From the NCBI RefSeq assembly GCF_002999335.1, contig NW_020312689.1:1-64000 (forward strand): a DNA stretch of 64,000 nucleotides, in the 5' to 3' direction. The number at the start of each line of letters is the position of its first letter. Position 1 is the stretch's first letter. This DNA is from Cyclospora cayetanensis. Lineage: Eukaryota > Apicomplexa > Conoidasida > Eucoccidiorida > Eimeriidae. The notes under the pieces are model-generated. The model made no database searches. It was not told the DNA's origin and worked only from the letters and a program-made list of their open reading frames with translations. The translations under genes were made by a program, and so were the position numbers. This document shows positions 13,318 to 25,515 of the stretch, piece after piece.

Positions 13318-15243
13318 CTGTTCGGCAGCAGCGGCAATTTCTGCCTCCTGCAGACACAAAAGAGACAGACACCGGAACGCCGCAAAAGCAGATGGAGACG
13401 CATGAAGGCGGCAGTTTTCGTTTGTTTGAGCAGCTTTTTCAGCTGCACTGCATGTCGTCAAGGGAGAGAGAAGTAGAGCAGCAACGCGAGCCGCAGCGAC
13501 AGCAAAAACAAAGCCCTCTAGAAGCACTGGACCCACTCGTAAAAACAACAAGGCTAGGTGGAATCTGCGGCGACTGCTGTCAACGCTGCAGATTTGCGTG
13601 GCGTGCTCTGCAGTGGCTGCCGCCGCACTGGCAGCGGCAGCAACTGCCCTTGCAGCAGCTTCTGCCTCGTTCTGTCGCATTTTTCTGCTGCTGTTGCAAT
13701 TGCTGCTGTTGCTGTTGCTGTTGTTGCTGCTTTCAAGACCTTCTTCTTCTGCTGTGCTCTGTCGCGCAGCCGCAGCGACATCCGCAGCTGCCGCAGCTGC
13801 GGCAGCTGCAGCGGCAGGGAAGTCTGCTGCAATTCCTGCAGCTGCCACGGCAGTTTGTAGGGGGCTTTGTTGCTCTTCGTCTAGCTGCTGGAGCGCGCTG
13901 ACAAGACACCGCAACAGCGACACCTCCCGAGGGGTCAGTGCCAAGCCAGGGGAAGGCACAGTTCTCAGCAGCTGCAGAAGCTGCGTGTACTCGTCTTGGG
14001 TGAGGCTTGCTCGAACGGGAGCTGCCACGACGACGTCGACTGCCGTTTTTTCCACTGCTTCTCGAAGCGCGGTGGATCCTGCAGCTGATGCAGCTCCTGC
14101 TTCTGCAGTTGCCGCCTCCCTTCCTGGAGAAGCGCTCCCAGCTGCCTCAGGAGACTCCTTCTCGGCAGTCTCCTTCGAAATGCTAAAGCCGAGCAACTCC
14201 CTCACGTCGAACGGATCGTCGTCTGCAGCGCCGCCAAGACTGCTGTCGTGCCCTCCAAAGAGGGAGAAGGCAGCAGACTTTTGCGCGACGTTTGCTGCTG
14301 CTGAGGCTGCTGAGGCTGCGTGTGCTGCCGTCGCTACAGTGCGCGGCGAAGTGCTCCAGTCTAGAGGGCTTATCCAGTCGCTCATGGGCTGTTCTTGCGC
14401 ATGCCGCGAGAGCAGGCGCTCCCCTCCTTCGCCAAGCGAAAGAGGCGCAGACGGGGAGACGTCGAGAGGCATAGCCGCAGCTGCGGCAGCAACTGCCGTG
14501 GCAGCCGAAGGCTGCATGCAGGCAGGGAGACATCGCCGAGCCCACTGTACATACACCTCGGCGCTCTTGGGCCGGCGTCGACGCCACGCCATGAGCCGCT
14601 GCTGCTCTGCCGCAGTAAGCGGAGTGCTGCGCTGCTGGAGAAGATCCTGCTGATACTGCGCAGCTTGCTGCTGCGAAATAAGGTCGGAAAGCAGACACCC
14701 TGCTGCTGCCATGGCTTGCTGCAGCAGCTGAGCAAGCTCGCATCCGCTTTTGCGCCGACACACTTCGCAGACTGCACTGACACTCACGCCTGCTGCAAAG
14801 TCTCCACCCCCAGCAGCAAGGGCACCTCCGCATACACTGCAGCTCCCGTCAGACAACACTGCGCCTCCTCGAACGAGCATTCCAGCAGTGTCGTCGACGA
14901 GGGGGCGATCCGCCTCCTCCCCCAGGCTAAAGGACAAGTCTCCGAGTAACGATCGCGATTTCTCTTGCTGCTGCTCTTGCTGCTCTTGCTGCTCTTGCTG
15001 CTTCTTCATCCCGCAGCAAGGCTGCGGCTTCACAGCTAGCAGACACCGCAAAAGAACCAACAACAACCATCTCACCGACGCACCGTACCCGCAGCGCAAC
15101 AGCTGCTGCAGCACTTCTGGGGAGTACAAACGGCAGCTTCCGTGCATCTGAGCCGTTTGCTCAGCAACTACTCCATCAGCGAGAGCATCAGGATCCTGCC
15201 TTTCCTGCGAAAGCGACTGATAGGGCACTTCCCCGCCTCTGTT

Positions 15244-15296
<53 letters not shown>

Positions 15297-16722
15297 GCGC
15301 GCGTGCCATCGCCACATCGACGGCAGCCGCTGCTGCAGTCAACGCATGCACGCGCTGTTGCTGCTGCTGCTGCTGCGCAGTTGCTCTAGCGATGTGGAAA
15401 GCCTCCACCTCGGCAGCGGGTGCGGGGCCCCACACTTCGTTCCCCGAGTGTACAGACACTGGAATAACGCCTTTTGCTGCAGTCAGCAGACGTCCAGGCA
15501 GCTGTCGAAAGTAAAACATGGATTTGTTGTTGCTTGCGTTTGCGCTTGTGCTGCTGCTGCTGCTGCTCTCGCCCCCTCCAGCATCCATCTGCAAGATCAG
15601 CGATCCTCCCCGACCCCACCAAGCATCGTAGACACCAACACTGCCGCCTGCGCCGCCAGCATTGTTGCTGCCAGACGTATTGCCAGAGGTTCCGTTGTTG
15701 CTGCCGCGATGCGAGGCAGCGAAAACGCAGATCCATGCTGCTGCTGCTGCTGCTGTGTGCTGTACGTACACTGCAATGCGGCGGCTGTATGAAGGAGGAG
15801 GTGCCCCTCCATTCTCATTATTGCAGAGGCTTTCCGACTTGACGAGGATGGCGAGACGACCATCGGGGAGAAAACAACAAGAGAGATCTCCGGAGTGGCC
15901 ACCTCTGCGCCATGCAGCGGAACCAAAAGCAGCACTGTCTGGGAAGCTGCTCGACTGCTGCAGCGCTGGGGAGAGCGACGCTTGGGGGTTTAAGCTGAGA
16001 AGATCCAGAAGATCCTTCTGAATTTCTTGCCCTCCTTCGCCGTTGTCACAGTCGCGGCTGCTGCTGCTGTCTCCCATACATCCAGAACAGGCGGGCAGGA
16101 GCAGGGGAAGAGCGTGCAGCGAGAAAACGTGCGCAGCGAGAGAGCTGCTGCTCTGCAGCACTAGGGTGTCTGCAAGCAGAGAGACGGCATGGATGGATTC
16201 GCCTTCTTCACAGATCTTCGCAACGGCGAGAAGAGAGAGCTCTGCTGCGGCATTTTCCGTTTTAGCGCTTGACGCCTCCCCGACAACAGCAGCTCCTATC
16301 CCTGCAAGACGCATGCAATAGAGGAACGAAGCATCTGCTGCTGCTGCTGCTGCTGTGGCGACAGCGGCGCAAGCGTTCGATGGTCGCGTTCTCTCGGGCA
16401 GAAGCTCAGCCTGGAAGGAGAAAGATTCTTCGATTGCTTGCGGCGAGGAGCGAGATTTCTGATCTTGGTGCAAGCGCAGCGGCGATGCAATGATCAAACG
16501 CTCTGGTGTCAGGACGGCTGCAGCCGTCTGCTGCTGCAGCAACAACTGATGATTCCTTAGCATGCAGCTGCTATGGTCGAAGCACGCAGTATCATGTGCA
16601 GCAGCAGCAGCAGCAATTGCTGCTGCTGCTGAAGTTTTGCAGTTGCTTTTCCATGCCCCTAGGAGAGAGACACGCAAGCCGAATCTCACAGAATTGTCTT
16701 CGCGTTGGTACTGCTGTTGTTG

Positions 16723-16782
<60 letters not shown>

Positions 16783-19700
16783 TTGCTGTTGCTGCTGCTG
16801 CTGCTGCTGCGTACCGCACTGTACGTCCACAGCAAATACCAACAACCACAGCGTCCTCTCCTGCTGTCGGTGCTTCTGCTGCGGCAGCTGCGAGGAAGCA
16901 GCAGGAGCCGTAGGGATAGCAGCAATTATTAGCAGCAGTACAGACGTTGTGGAGTGCGGAAAAAAGCTGAGCGGCACTGGAAGATCTATGATCTGAGCTG
17001 CGAGGAGAAGCGCTTGCTGGTGCTGTTGGCGTTGCTGTTGGTGTTGCTGCTGTTGTTGATGATGGTGGAGATTTGGCTGCTCAGGAGGAGCAAAGAGCCT
17101 TTCCACTGCTGCCATGTTAAGGTCTGCGAAGGAGGAGCTCAGACTGTCATGCTGAGGAGAATGCGGCTTGTGCAACACGAGATGCAGCTGCTGCACACCT
17201 AGAGCAGACGCAGAAGGGTCGATCTGCAGCAGCAGGAGACGACGCGCATCGGCTGCTGCACACAGCAGCAGCGGCAAGCGTCCTATAGGAGCGATCAGCG
17301 CGGCGTCTTCTTCTTTCTGCCGTCGAAGCTGCTGCTGCTGCTGCTGCAACAGCGCTAGGAACGACGCAGGGAAGAAAGAAGCCCATGCTACCGGAGGAAG
17401 ACTGCTGCTGCTGCTGTCGCTGTCGCTGTTGCTGCTGCTGCTGCTGCCCCACTGTCTGGACAGCAGCAGCCGCTGCTGCTGCTGCTGCAGCGGAGCCGAC
17501 TGCAGCGCCAGCAGAGGAGGCATGCTGGAAAGCATTCCCTCGTTTGACCATAGCAGCAGCACGCCTGTCTCTGCCGTCCACGCTATGCTGAGAGCATGCT
17601 GCGGCAAAGAAGCCAAACCTCGAAGCTGCAATCCTCCTGCCTGCATTCCCCACGCACTCGCTGCTGCTGTTTGCATCTGCGTCTCTGCGACGAGCTGATC
17701 TTCTGGAGTGCTGCTGCCTGCAGCTTCGGAGGCGTTGCTGTGTGGATTGCTGCAGCTGCTGGGAATCTCCGTGTCGCCCTCTAAAGGGTCCAATGCCTCG
17801 ACAGCCACCTGAGAGCGCTGTAGCTGCTGCTCCTGCTGCTCGTTCTCGCTGCAGGCTTGCCGCAAGGCTGGCAGCTCAAGCAGCAGCGAGTAGCTCGCCA
17901 GACAGCGAATGCCGTAGTGCACCGCCAGTGCCGTGCTGCTGCTGCTGCTGCAGTCTTTTGGAAGGAGCCGCAGCAGAACGGGAGAAAGCAGCAGCAGCAA
18001 CTCGTCCCCCTTCGCCGTCAGCACGCGCATGCGGCACGGAGGAATGAGGCACGCAAGAAAGCCGCTGAGAGCACCCCACAGCAGCTGCGGTGTCGCCACA
18101 GACGACGCTTTCTCTAGAGCAGGAGAATCATCAGAGGGAAGTGGCGGCAGAGGGGGCAGCAGGGGAGGAGTAATAGCTGTGCCTCCTGCGGCTAAAGCAA
18201 CTCCTGAGTATACAGGGGGTCCAATGATACACCCTGGTGCACTCAGCAGTCCATCGAGATCAGAGGGGGGAGCGACGGAGATGCGCATCATCTCGCCTGA
18301 AAAAACAGCAATATACGCCTCAAGGCGGCAGCGGTGAGTGGCAACGACACGAGACAAGCGACGTCAGCAGCAAGCGTCGCGTGCAGCTTTGAATGCAACA
18401 CGCGCCAGAGACGCAACAGACAGCAGTCTTCAAAGCAAAACTCTCTTCCCTCTCAAGCATGCACACTTGCACATACTCCACAAATAGACACAAGGCAAGA
18501 GAGATTGATAGAGATTGACACGGATATTTGTATGCATATATACATCTAGATATAGTTGCATAGATATAGATATACATATATCTAGATATAGTTGCATAGA
18601 TATAGATATACATATATCTAGATCTAGATACACAGATATATAGAAAGCCGTATCTATGGAGAGAGACAGAGAAAGATAGAGAGAGATAAAAAAACGCAGC
18701 CAAGCAGCAGCAGCGAGAGCAGCAGCAGTTTTTGAGTGTAAGGGCCCTCAAGAAGAAGAATTGGCAGTAGCAGTAGCAGCAGCAGTCGTAGTAGCTAAAG
18801 GAGCAGCATTATAACAAGCGCCTCTTCCCCCCAAAAAAACATCGCAATATCCCTCTTTGCAGGCTTCAACCCCTGCAGGGAGGAAGGCAGGGAGGCAGGA
18901 AGAGGGGAAGAAAGAGAAGCAACTGACTCCAGAGGTTCGTCTCCGCAAGCGTGACTTCAGTAATTTCTTCGGCTTGAAACGGCGCGAGGGGTATCTCATG
19001 CGCAGCTGCTACTTGCTGCAGGAGGGGCAGTCCCCTTGAGCCTCTCGCCAGTGCCTCTACCATGAAGGCTCCAGCTAAGGCTTTTCTTTTTTCCTGCGGC
19101 AAGTGCTGCTGCTGAGAATATGGGAGATAGGGGAACAAAACGTGGAGACGAGGCACTGCAGCGAAGGGGGAGGAGGCTTCTAAGCCGTAACACACCAGAG
19201 AGTGCTGCAACTGCCGTTCATCGCTCTCCAGCAAGGCATACTTGTACTGCTGGTGTGGCTCTTGCAGAGGCGGCAATAAGATTCTGCCGCAGAGATGAAG
19301 CATCGTTGGCGACTGCAGACACCAGAGGTACGTGTTTGCGCTGCATCCTGCAGCAAGCAGCAGCAAGGGAGACACCGACGTAGGCACCAAAAGTGAGGCT
19401 CCCGTAATATACTCGGTATGCTGTGCGCAGCAGATCAATCTTGCGTCTCGCAGCACACGGAGGCTGCTGCTGCAGCAGCCGCTGCGTGTAACGTTGCTGT
19501 TGCTGTTGCCGCAACAGCTGCTGCTGCCTTGCAAGGCACTCAGCGAGAAGGAGGAGGTGCTACTGTTGCTGCTGCTGCAGCAGCAGCATGCGCTGTTGTG
19601 GCAGCCCTCTGGTAGCAAAATAGGCACAGCTGCGGCAGTAAGCGAAGGTGGACACAAGCGCTGTTGCTGCTGCTGCTGCTGCTGCTGCTGTGCTGCAGTG

Positions 19701-21118
19701 GTGGTGCTACTGTCGGAGGGGTATGCCGAGTTTCGCAAGCTTCCCGCAGAACCGACGCATGCAGGCAGAAGAGAGAAGCCGTTGCTGCTTCTGCCGCTGC
19801 TGCTGCGGCTGTTGCTGCAAAGGCTAAGAGGACGAGAGAGCTGCTGGGGGTTGCTGCTGTTGTTGCTGCTGTTGTTGCTGCTGTTGTATGCCCACCAGTC
19901 CGCCTTTCCAGGTGCAGCACTCGCAGCAGCCGCATCCGCAGGCAGCAGGGGCACACATCGCATCTCTCCGAGCATCCTTCGTGAGCCAACTATTGCATTT
20001 AAAAAGCCTTGACTGCTGTCTTGAAGACAGCCGCAACAGCAGGGGGCAAGAAGGGAGTGGTCTAAAGCCTTGTTGCTGGTGCCGAAGCAAGTCGCAGAAG
20101 CGTGGAGAGAAGAAGAAGCAGAAGAAGAAGCAGAAGAAGAAGAAGGCGCCAGAGCAGCAGCAGCAGCAAGCGCCTGAGTGACGCTTGTCTTTTGTGCAGA
20201 CAGCACAGAGAGCTGCCACGGAACGTAGAGCAAGAAAACACAGCGTCTCAGAGCAGCGTGACGCTTGCTGTGGCTGCCACTGCACTGGATGTCTGCACAG
20301 TCGTGAATCGCAGCAGCATACACGAAGGGAACGCCTGAGGCTGATCCTGTTGACAGTTCAGCTGAAGCTCCTAGTGAAGAAGAGGGTGTTGCACCTCCTC
20401 CTACGTCTCCGCTTCCTGCAGCTGATCGACCTTGCCAGTAGTCTATCAGCACTGCGGATGTCGTAGGCTGCAGAATCGCAGCTCCTGATGCGACTGTAGA
20501 TCCAGCTGCTGTATCTGCTGCCGAGTCTGCACCCGCCGATGCCAAAGTCAGTACTTCATGCACCTGGTGTACGGACTGCTGCTGCTGCTGCTGCTGCTTG
20601 GCTGCCGGCAGCCAGTTGCCGCAGCCTCCCTTCTGGAGAGGTGCTTGCACGGCAGCACTTTCCGCCGCTGACTCTTCTTCCTGAGAAGCATCCTGGTTGC
20701 AGCAGAAGGCTGGAGTGGTCAGAAGCGCAGAAACGGCGACGATCCGAACAAGCGGAGGCAGAGCACTAGCAGCAGCAGCAGCAAGAGCAGCAGCGCTGCC
20801 TCCGTTGACACCAATGCGCGGCTGGGGAGCATGCAGGAGCCTCCCTGTACGAACAGGCAGCGGCACCAATGCGCCCACAAGACTCGACACAGGGAGCGCG
20901 GCAAGCGGCTTGCTGCTTTCCGATTCTGCAGCTGTCTGTACTTCTGTGGATGCTGGGGAGTCTTCTGCTACCCCTGTTGTGACACCTGAGCTCGAAGAAG
21001 GCTGCTGAATTTCCCCTCTGCCAAAGCGACAACCATTGTTGTCTGCAAGAGAAGACGCAGACACTGGTGGCTTCCAGCCTCCCTGCGCCACAGCAGGGAA
21101 GTGCTCTGAGAAACGCAT
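3581..21118 (-). CDS. DMXL/Rav1-type RAVE complex protein (V-ATPase assembly), giant five-exon gene
   Basis: Model (minus strand): exons 21118-18928, 18296-12970, 12654-12313, 11586-11429 and 11264-3581, 5,234 codons including stop, with every junction in phase. The Rav1 core runs across exons 3-5: GVGFWIRSPSTVKQL, then KKSLMVASFKAQGNAR, then FLQSDFSDNRWRLAAERNAF, and YREIADVCC joined to RILKDTQLALFLCRVG. These match the order in human DMXL and yeast Rav1. Exon 5 then carries WD-like segments, such as CAAWVLQGDSLLVSDASGWV and a late CIWQL. Known family role: RAVE/DMX proteins promote assembly of the V-ATPase V1 sector onto V0, on acidic compartments. The protein is swollen by Gln, Ala and Ser runs, including a Gln tract at 16700-16806. 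Exon 1 (N-terminal part) is the least certain; further upstream exons are possible. Confidence 0.78.
6965..7045 (-). repeat. His/Asn tract from CAC/CAT triplets
   Basis: Inside the last exon of the Rav1-type gene, the plus strand is GTGGTG/GATGGTGGTT sequence; the gene strand encodes HHNHHHHHHHHHN followed by HNPTHNHHQQ. It is one of the few homopolymer tracts in the window that is not derived from CAG. Confidence 0.85.
11265..11428 (-). other. Probable GC-AG intron inside the Rav1 core
   Basis: On the gene strand the exon ends TGCTGCAG, followed by GCAAGA, and the next exon begins after CTGCAG at 11264. Joining them gives VCC-R-ILKDTQLAL, which aligns with the DMXL stretch just before its QLAL motif. 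The 164-bp interval is open in one frame, so an uncritical ORF caller would translate straight through it. A GT donor that restores both frame and homology was not found. A sequencing frameshift is the alternative. Confidence 0.6.
11587..12312 (-). repeat. Rav1-gene intron filled with AC/AT/AG microsatellites
   Basis: The intron lies between AAR (donor GTGCGT at 12312) and VAEFLQ (acceptor TTCACGTTCAG before 11586). Its 3' half, from about 11640 to 11870, is a compound microsatellite of GAGA, ACAC and ATAC blocks. Short GA runs also occur at about 12140-12200. Nothing coding is supported inside. Confidence 0.8.
16700..16806 (-). repeat. CAG/CAA tract encoding a long polyglutamine run
   Basis: The plus strand shows mixed TGC and TGT triplets; the gene strand reads CAG and CAA and encodes over 30 Gln in the large exon of the Rav1-type gene. 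The tract is one of the purest in the window. The opposite strand reads as poly-Leu, poly-Cys or poly-Ala in its three frames, producing spurious ORFs. Confidence 0.9.
18297..18927 (-). repeat. Predicted Rav1-gene intron 1 with a 36-bp duplicated AT-rich unit
   Basis: On the gene strand the donor is GTCAGT at 18927, and the acceptor is a strong TTGCTGTTTTTTCAG before 18296; phases agree. The interval contains a roughly 36-bp unit beginning TCTAGATATAGTTGCATAGA, present twice in tandem at about 18544-18615 and followed by more TAGATA sequence. No coding signal is seen. Confidence 0.55.
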
Positions 21119-22330
21119 CGCTGCTGATTGCACAGACTGCTGCTGTCACTGCCGCTGTTTTGCTGATTCAAGAGGCAAGGGGTGGGAAGGCTTGGGAGGC
21201 GTTGCCGTGTTTTATTCGCATGCGCTCGGATATGTGCCTCGTTTGTACGTCAGGGCTAGCAGACAACGTAGGATAAGGCGCAGGAAGAAGAAAAGCAGCA
21301 GCTGCAGATGCAGCTGCTGCAGATGCAGCTGCTGCAGATGCAGCTGCTGCAGATGCAGCTGCTGCAGATGCAGCTGCAGCAGCAGCAGATGCTGCTGCTG
21401 CTGCTTTAGGGTGTCTACGTTGCGCAGCAGATCTGGAAGGGAGGGGGTACAGCAGGGAATGGGGGGAGATGCTGCCCCATGTGAGGAGACACCTGTTGCT
21501 GCTGTCGCTGCAGCAGGAGTAGTGTTGTGCTGTCGCTGCTGTTGCTGCTGTCGCTGCAGCAGGAGTAGTGTTGTGCTGTTGCTGCTGCTTCGGGATGTCA
21601 AGCGCGGCAGCACCAGCAACAGCAGCTGCTGCAGCGGATCACCCAGTGCTGCTCGCTTCTCTGGAGGAGCTGCGGGGGCAGAGGGCTGTGTGCGAGGAGG
21701 CAGAGCCAGAGGCTTTGCGGCTGCTGAGTCTCATTTCCCGCTCAGCAGTTGGGCGTGTGACACCTGGTGTGTGCTGCAGCGGAGTTCGGAGCAGCTGCAG
21801 CTGGCGTGCGTGGGGATTATTCGGCCGTCACTGCTGCTGCTGATGCTGCACGCGAGAGAGGGAGAGAAAGCGAGAGAGAGAGAGCGAGAAAGCGGTGCAG
21901 TGTGCCGCGATGGTACATACAGCTGCCACTGCGGTTGCTGCTGCAGCAGGACTCATCCCATGCGCAGATGCAGAAAGAAAAAGTATTACCAGCAGCAGGA
22001 GGAGTTTTGACAGGGGGGATGTGCGGGGGAAATGCTTCTTGGTGGCTCGCGGCGTTGTCGGCAGCGGCCTTTTCGCCGTACGGCATATGGGGCTGTTAGT
22101 GTTGCGGTTACTTCGCCACTGAGGTGTGGAGGGACAAAAAAATGCTGGAAAAGCTCTAATAATGCCTTTTTGGCGAAGAACAATGTCGCTGCTGCTCTGT
22201 CAGACACACCTCAAACGCATGCCGCGATGTTCGCCGTAGGGCAGGAGGCAGAGGGTGTAGTCGGCAAACGTCGCAAGGGTGCCTCCCCCTGAGATGCCTC
22301 CGCTAAAGTGTATACTCCAATCAAAAATGA
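21119..22330. other. CAG-rich region upstream of the Rav1-type gene, no firm gene
   Basis: The region holds the 15-bp repeat at 21296-21375 and CAG-rich ORFs on both strands. A minus-strand stretch reading PSLPDLLRNVDTLK followed by Gln could be an additional upstream exon of the Rav1-type gene, but no splice chain could be closed. Otherwise it is likely 5' flank or 5' UTR. Confidence 0.35.
21296..21380. repeat. 15-bp tandem repeat (GCAGATGCAGCTGCT), about 5 copies
   Basis: Five near-perfect copies of a 15-bp unit built from CAGCTG and CAGATG palindrome-like words. On the minus strand it reads LQLHLQQLHLQQ. It lies just upstream of the proposed start of the Rav1-type gene. Confidence 0.9.
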
Positions 22331-23224
22331 CTTAAAGGAGTGCTACGGGAAACAGTTGTCTTAGGAATACCGCTTGGGCTCCATCGTAGAGGGGTCTGAG
22401 CAAGAGGCGTTTCTAGGCGAAGCTCAGATCTGCCCCCCTCAGCCTTGGCACTTCGTCGAGCCTTATAAAAATCACACGCTGCATGCACCTCCGAGGCCTC
22501 TACTTCTCCTTGAGGCCGTTTGGAGACCACCCCTATGCAACTCGACTGCCCTGCAAGAGACGCGCGCTGTCACTACAGTGCCCTGCTGCGCATGCTTGTT
22601 CAGTGTGTGTGTGTGTGTGAAAAAGGCGTCATTCTGCTGCCTCCTTCTTAAGACCTTCTGTGGTGGTGCAACCCCTCTCTTAGGAGCGGCCTGGCCTCGA
22701 TAATTCAACGACATGCATCCTAAAGTAGGCGAGGTGGCCATGTGGTGGGCTGTATATTGGCGCATCATCTACTCTTGCAGCATAGCGCCTCGCCATTAGA
22801 TCGATAGAACAAGACGCAAAGCGTTGCTGCGCGCGTGCATTCATGTACATATATATGCAGTGTGTGCAACAACTGCTTCGGAGTATTCAGCGCGTGTAGA
22901 GGGTACAGCAACTTCGCGCAAACGATATGTCTCCCCCTCCCTCTGCGGATTATGCCAAACCTTTCAGTGGGGCAGGCAGGGGGGCCTCCACGCCTCGTGT
23001 ACGTACATCCCTCGTAGCATATCGGAAAAAAGGGAGAGCTAAGCAGCAGAAGGGAGAGAGAGGATGGGGTACTAGGACCGACCAGGGGGTAGGAAAGCCA
23101 GCACACCCCAGTCTGCATGCAGAAAAAAAGCCCATCCGGCAGCAAACAACCACCCCAAATGCATGTAGAGAAGATACCGACAGAGGAGACCTCCCCTCAA
23201 AGCATATATGCCTATTTAATGGGG

Positions 23225-23400
23225 AACTACCCACATATATATATCCAATATACGCATATATACATATTTAATAAGGAGATACCTATATATATATATATAT
23301 ATATATCCAATATACGCATATATACATTTATATATTTAACAGGGGAATACCTATATATATATATATCCAATATACACATATATATATGCTTGGATATAAA
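23225..23400. repeat. AT-rich compound repeat with a TATATATCCAATATACGCATA unit
   Basis: Several imperfect copies of a unit of about 60 bp combining a TA run, CCAATATAC(G/A)CATATATA and a TTAATA.GG.GATACC or similar piece. It is consistent with a degenerate AT minisatellite. No coding capacity. Confidence 0.75.
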
Positions 23401-24029
23401 TACATCCCTCCAGAGTATCTGTGTCTGTGCTCCACCACTTCTCTGATGCAGCGCTGTACGGTAGGAGTTGACACATGAGGTTTCTGTAGTTATGTCGTCT
23501 TGCTGCGCTCGCTGAATGTAGAGGCTCCCGCACGATGCGTGGAAGCAAGCTTCTGTTCTGGCTTTTCTTCTGGTTACAGCATGCAGCGTAGTCGTACACG
23601 CTTTGCCAAGGCTATTCGCCACCTGGCAGCAGAGAGGCGAGCGGCTGTAGCATATTTCTGCTATCAGCGATGGTTTTTAGAAGTCTGAGCAAGCGTTGAG
23701 CAGCTTAGCCGCATAGTTGCACTAAGGCAGGCTTTTTAGTGCACTCCAGACTTGTGAGGCATTGGCAGATACAGGGGGGAGGGGCCTCAGAGAGGCGTTT
23801 GTTGGTAGGCCTAAAGGCTGCATCTTTCCGCCCATAAAGACATGAGATGCCGATTTTCCCCCGTCCCCTCCCCCACCAAGGAGGTGCTCTGTCAGGAAAA
23901 AGCCTTTCCGACGGCGTTAGTAGACGCTTTCGGTCGGTGTGGCTTCCTGCAACAGACTCAGGCAGCAACGGCAGCAGGAGGAGCGCAGCAGCCTCCTGGG
24001 AAGATGCATGCAGCAGGCGGTGCGCTCCC

Positions 24030-24068
24030 TGCAGGCTAGCTAGCTAGCTAGCTAGTTCGCTAGCTCGC
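24030..24068. repeat. GCTA tetranucleotide microsatellite
   Basis: The sequence GCTAGCTAGCTAGCTAGCTA continues into TTCGCTAGCTCGCTCGG. It is self-complementary, so it could fold or extrude. No gene overlaps it. Confidence 0.85.
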
Positions 24069-24433
24069 TCGGACAGCCAGCAGTGCCAACAGCCCCACCT
24101 AGAGCTCGCCGTAGCGGCAGCAAAATCAGCAGAGCTGCCCGCTGTCAAGACAAGGCCACACAAGTTCAGTGGCAGCGAGCAGCAGCCAGAGAAGGCCGGA
24201 GAAAAAAAGAGAAGGAGAGGAGGGAGCACGTGAGGTGCAAGCCGGCACGAGAGAAGCACAGTGCGACTGCGCCGGAGTGTAGGTGTCGAGATCTTCCCCT
24301 CCTCTCTCCTTTCCGCATGCATCAACTCGAACAAGCTAAAACACATATCGCTCCCTCAAAGCGGCAGCAGCAGAAAGGAGCCTGCCTGTATGGCAGGGGG
24401 CACTTAATAATAAACCCAAAAGGTGGAGTACTT

Positions 24434-24467
<34 letters not shown>

Positions 24468-24495
24468 GATAGATATATATCAATAATTTGTCACA

Positions 24496-25212
24496 TCATG
24501 AGAGATGAGACAGCTTGAGAAAACGTTCTAAGGGCGGGGAACCATACACCAGACTCCGTCTACGAAAGTGCCCCCTGCCTACGCGTGAGGGTGGTGGTGG
24601 AGGCCAGGGGGGGGGGGTTGCGCCACTCCCACCACTGTCTCTTCTATGAGGATTTTCTCTTTGACAAGAAGGCATCCAGCACACACGGGTAGCCCGTTGG
24701 TGTTGCTGCTGCTGCTGTTTTTGTTCGGGGTGGTAGTAGTCGGGGAGGGGGGGGGGAAAAGGGTTGTTATGGGGAGGGTAGGGCTTAGGGGTGTGGCCGT
24801 ATGTACACTGCGGCTGCTGCTGGACTAGCCGTGAAGAAGAGCTGCTCTGTCTGCTCTGCTGAGGCAGTGCCTCTCTAGAAACAAATACTTCCTTCGGATA
24901 TTCCGAGGTGGTATACCAACAAGGCTTCGCCTCTTGCTGATGGCAAAGCAAGGTTGGTGGCAAAATCGAATAATACACCCTAAGGCCGTGCTGTTGTCTG
25001 GCAGACAACGGCTGCGGCAGATCAGAGAGTCGTCCTAGAGAGCACCTCTCCTCCTGCTCCTGCTGCTGCTCTTGCTGCTCTTGCTGCTGCTCCCGCTCTT
25101 GCTCTTGCTGCTCCTGCTGGAGGTACTGTGATTGAACCACCAAAGCAGCCGCGGCTGCTGGTGCGCATGCTGCTGGTATTGCCGTGAAATCCGCTGCTCC
25201 TGCGCGTTCCAC
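24496..25212 (-). CDS. Unrecognised Gln/Pro-rich protein, probably the 3' exon of a gene
   Basis: An ORF of about 238 codons with an EQQQEQQEQ-type run, then a non-repetitive middle (GLRVYYSILPPTLLCHQQE, CWYTTSEYPKEVFVS) and a Pro-rich end with PPPWPPPPPSRVGRGHFRRR. The non-repetitive part has plausible protein character, but I recognise no family. The 5' end is not fixed: a second minus-strand frame (VQQWNAQEQRISRQYQQH at about 25150-25210) may be an alternative upstream exon. Whether it belongs to the gene further upstream is unknown. Confidence 0.35.
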   Translation of the reverse strand: MERAGAADFTAIPAACAPAAAAALVVQSQYLQQEQQEQEREQQQEQQEQQQEQEERCSLGRLSDLPQPLSARQQHGLRVYYSILPPTLLCHQQEAKPCWYTTSEYPKEVFVSREALPQQSRQSSSSSRLVQQQPQCTYGHTPKPYPPHNNPFPPPLPDYYHPEQKQQQQQHQRATRVCWMPSCQRENPHRRDSGGSGATPPPWPPPPPSRVGRGHFRRRSLVYGSPPLERFLKLSHLS

Positions 25213-25379
25213 TGCTGAACGTTTGCTGGTGGCTCTACAGCAGCAAGTCGCAAAAGATGAGGAGGCTGCAGCGGCGGAGCAGGGGGGATAGAGAAGCGGA
25301 GGAGGCAGTATTCAATAGCTTCGCCGGGTAGTGCTGTTGCTTAGTGTTGTTGTTATTGCAGCTGTTGCTGAAGCTGCTG

Positions 25380-25515
25380 TCGCTGCTGCAGTTGCTGCTG
25401 CAACATCATCACGAGGAGTACTTGGTGCTGTTGCAGCAGCAGTTGCTGAAGCTGATGTCGCTGCTGCAGTTGCTGCTGCAACATCATCGCGAGGAGTACT
25501 TGGTGCTGTGGCTGT
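25380..25515. repeat. 78-bp tandem repeat, about two copies
   Basis: A unit that includes TTGCTGCTGCAACATCATC, then CGAGGAGTACTTGGTGCTGT, appears twice with few changes. The plus strand reads AAATSSRGVLGAV; the minus strand reads QVLLAMMLQQQLQQ. Which strand, if any, is translated is unclear. Confidence 0.8.

Larger units (their letters stand above)
22331..24495. other. Repeat-poor intergenic stretch without a supported gene
   Basis: Short ORFs are present on both strands but lack motifs, length or codon character. The stretch holds three low-complexity patches: TATATATC/CATATA arrays at about 23220-23400, a GCTAGCTA run at about 24036-24065, and CT then AT dinucleotides at about 24435-24480. 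CAG homopolymers are almost absent. Confidence 0.5.

Noticed and set aside
24436..24482. CT/AT run as a possible promoter or origin
   Set aside because: It is a plain dinucleotide microsatellite with nothing else supporting a regulatory role.
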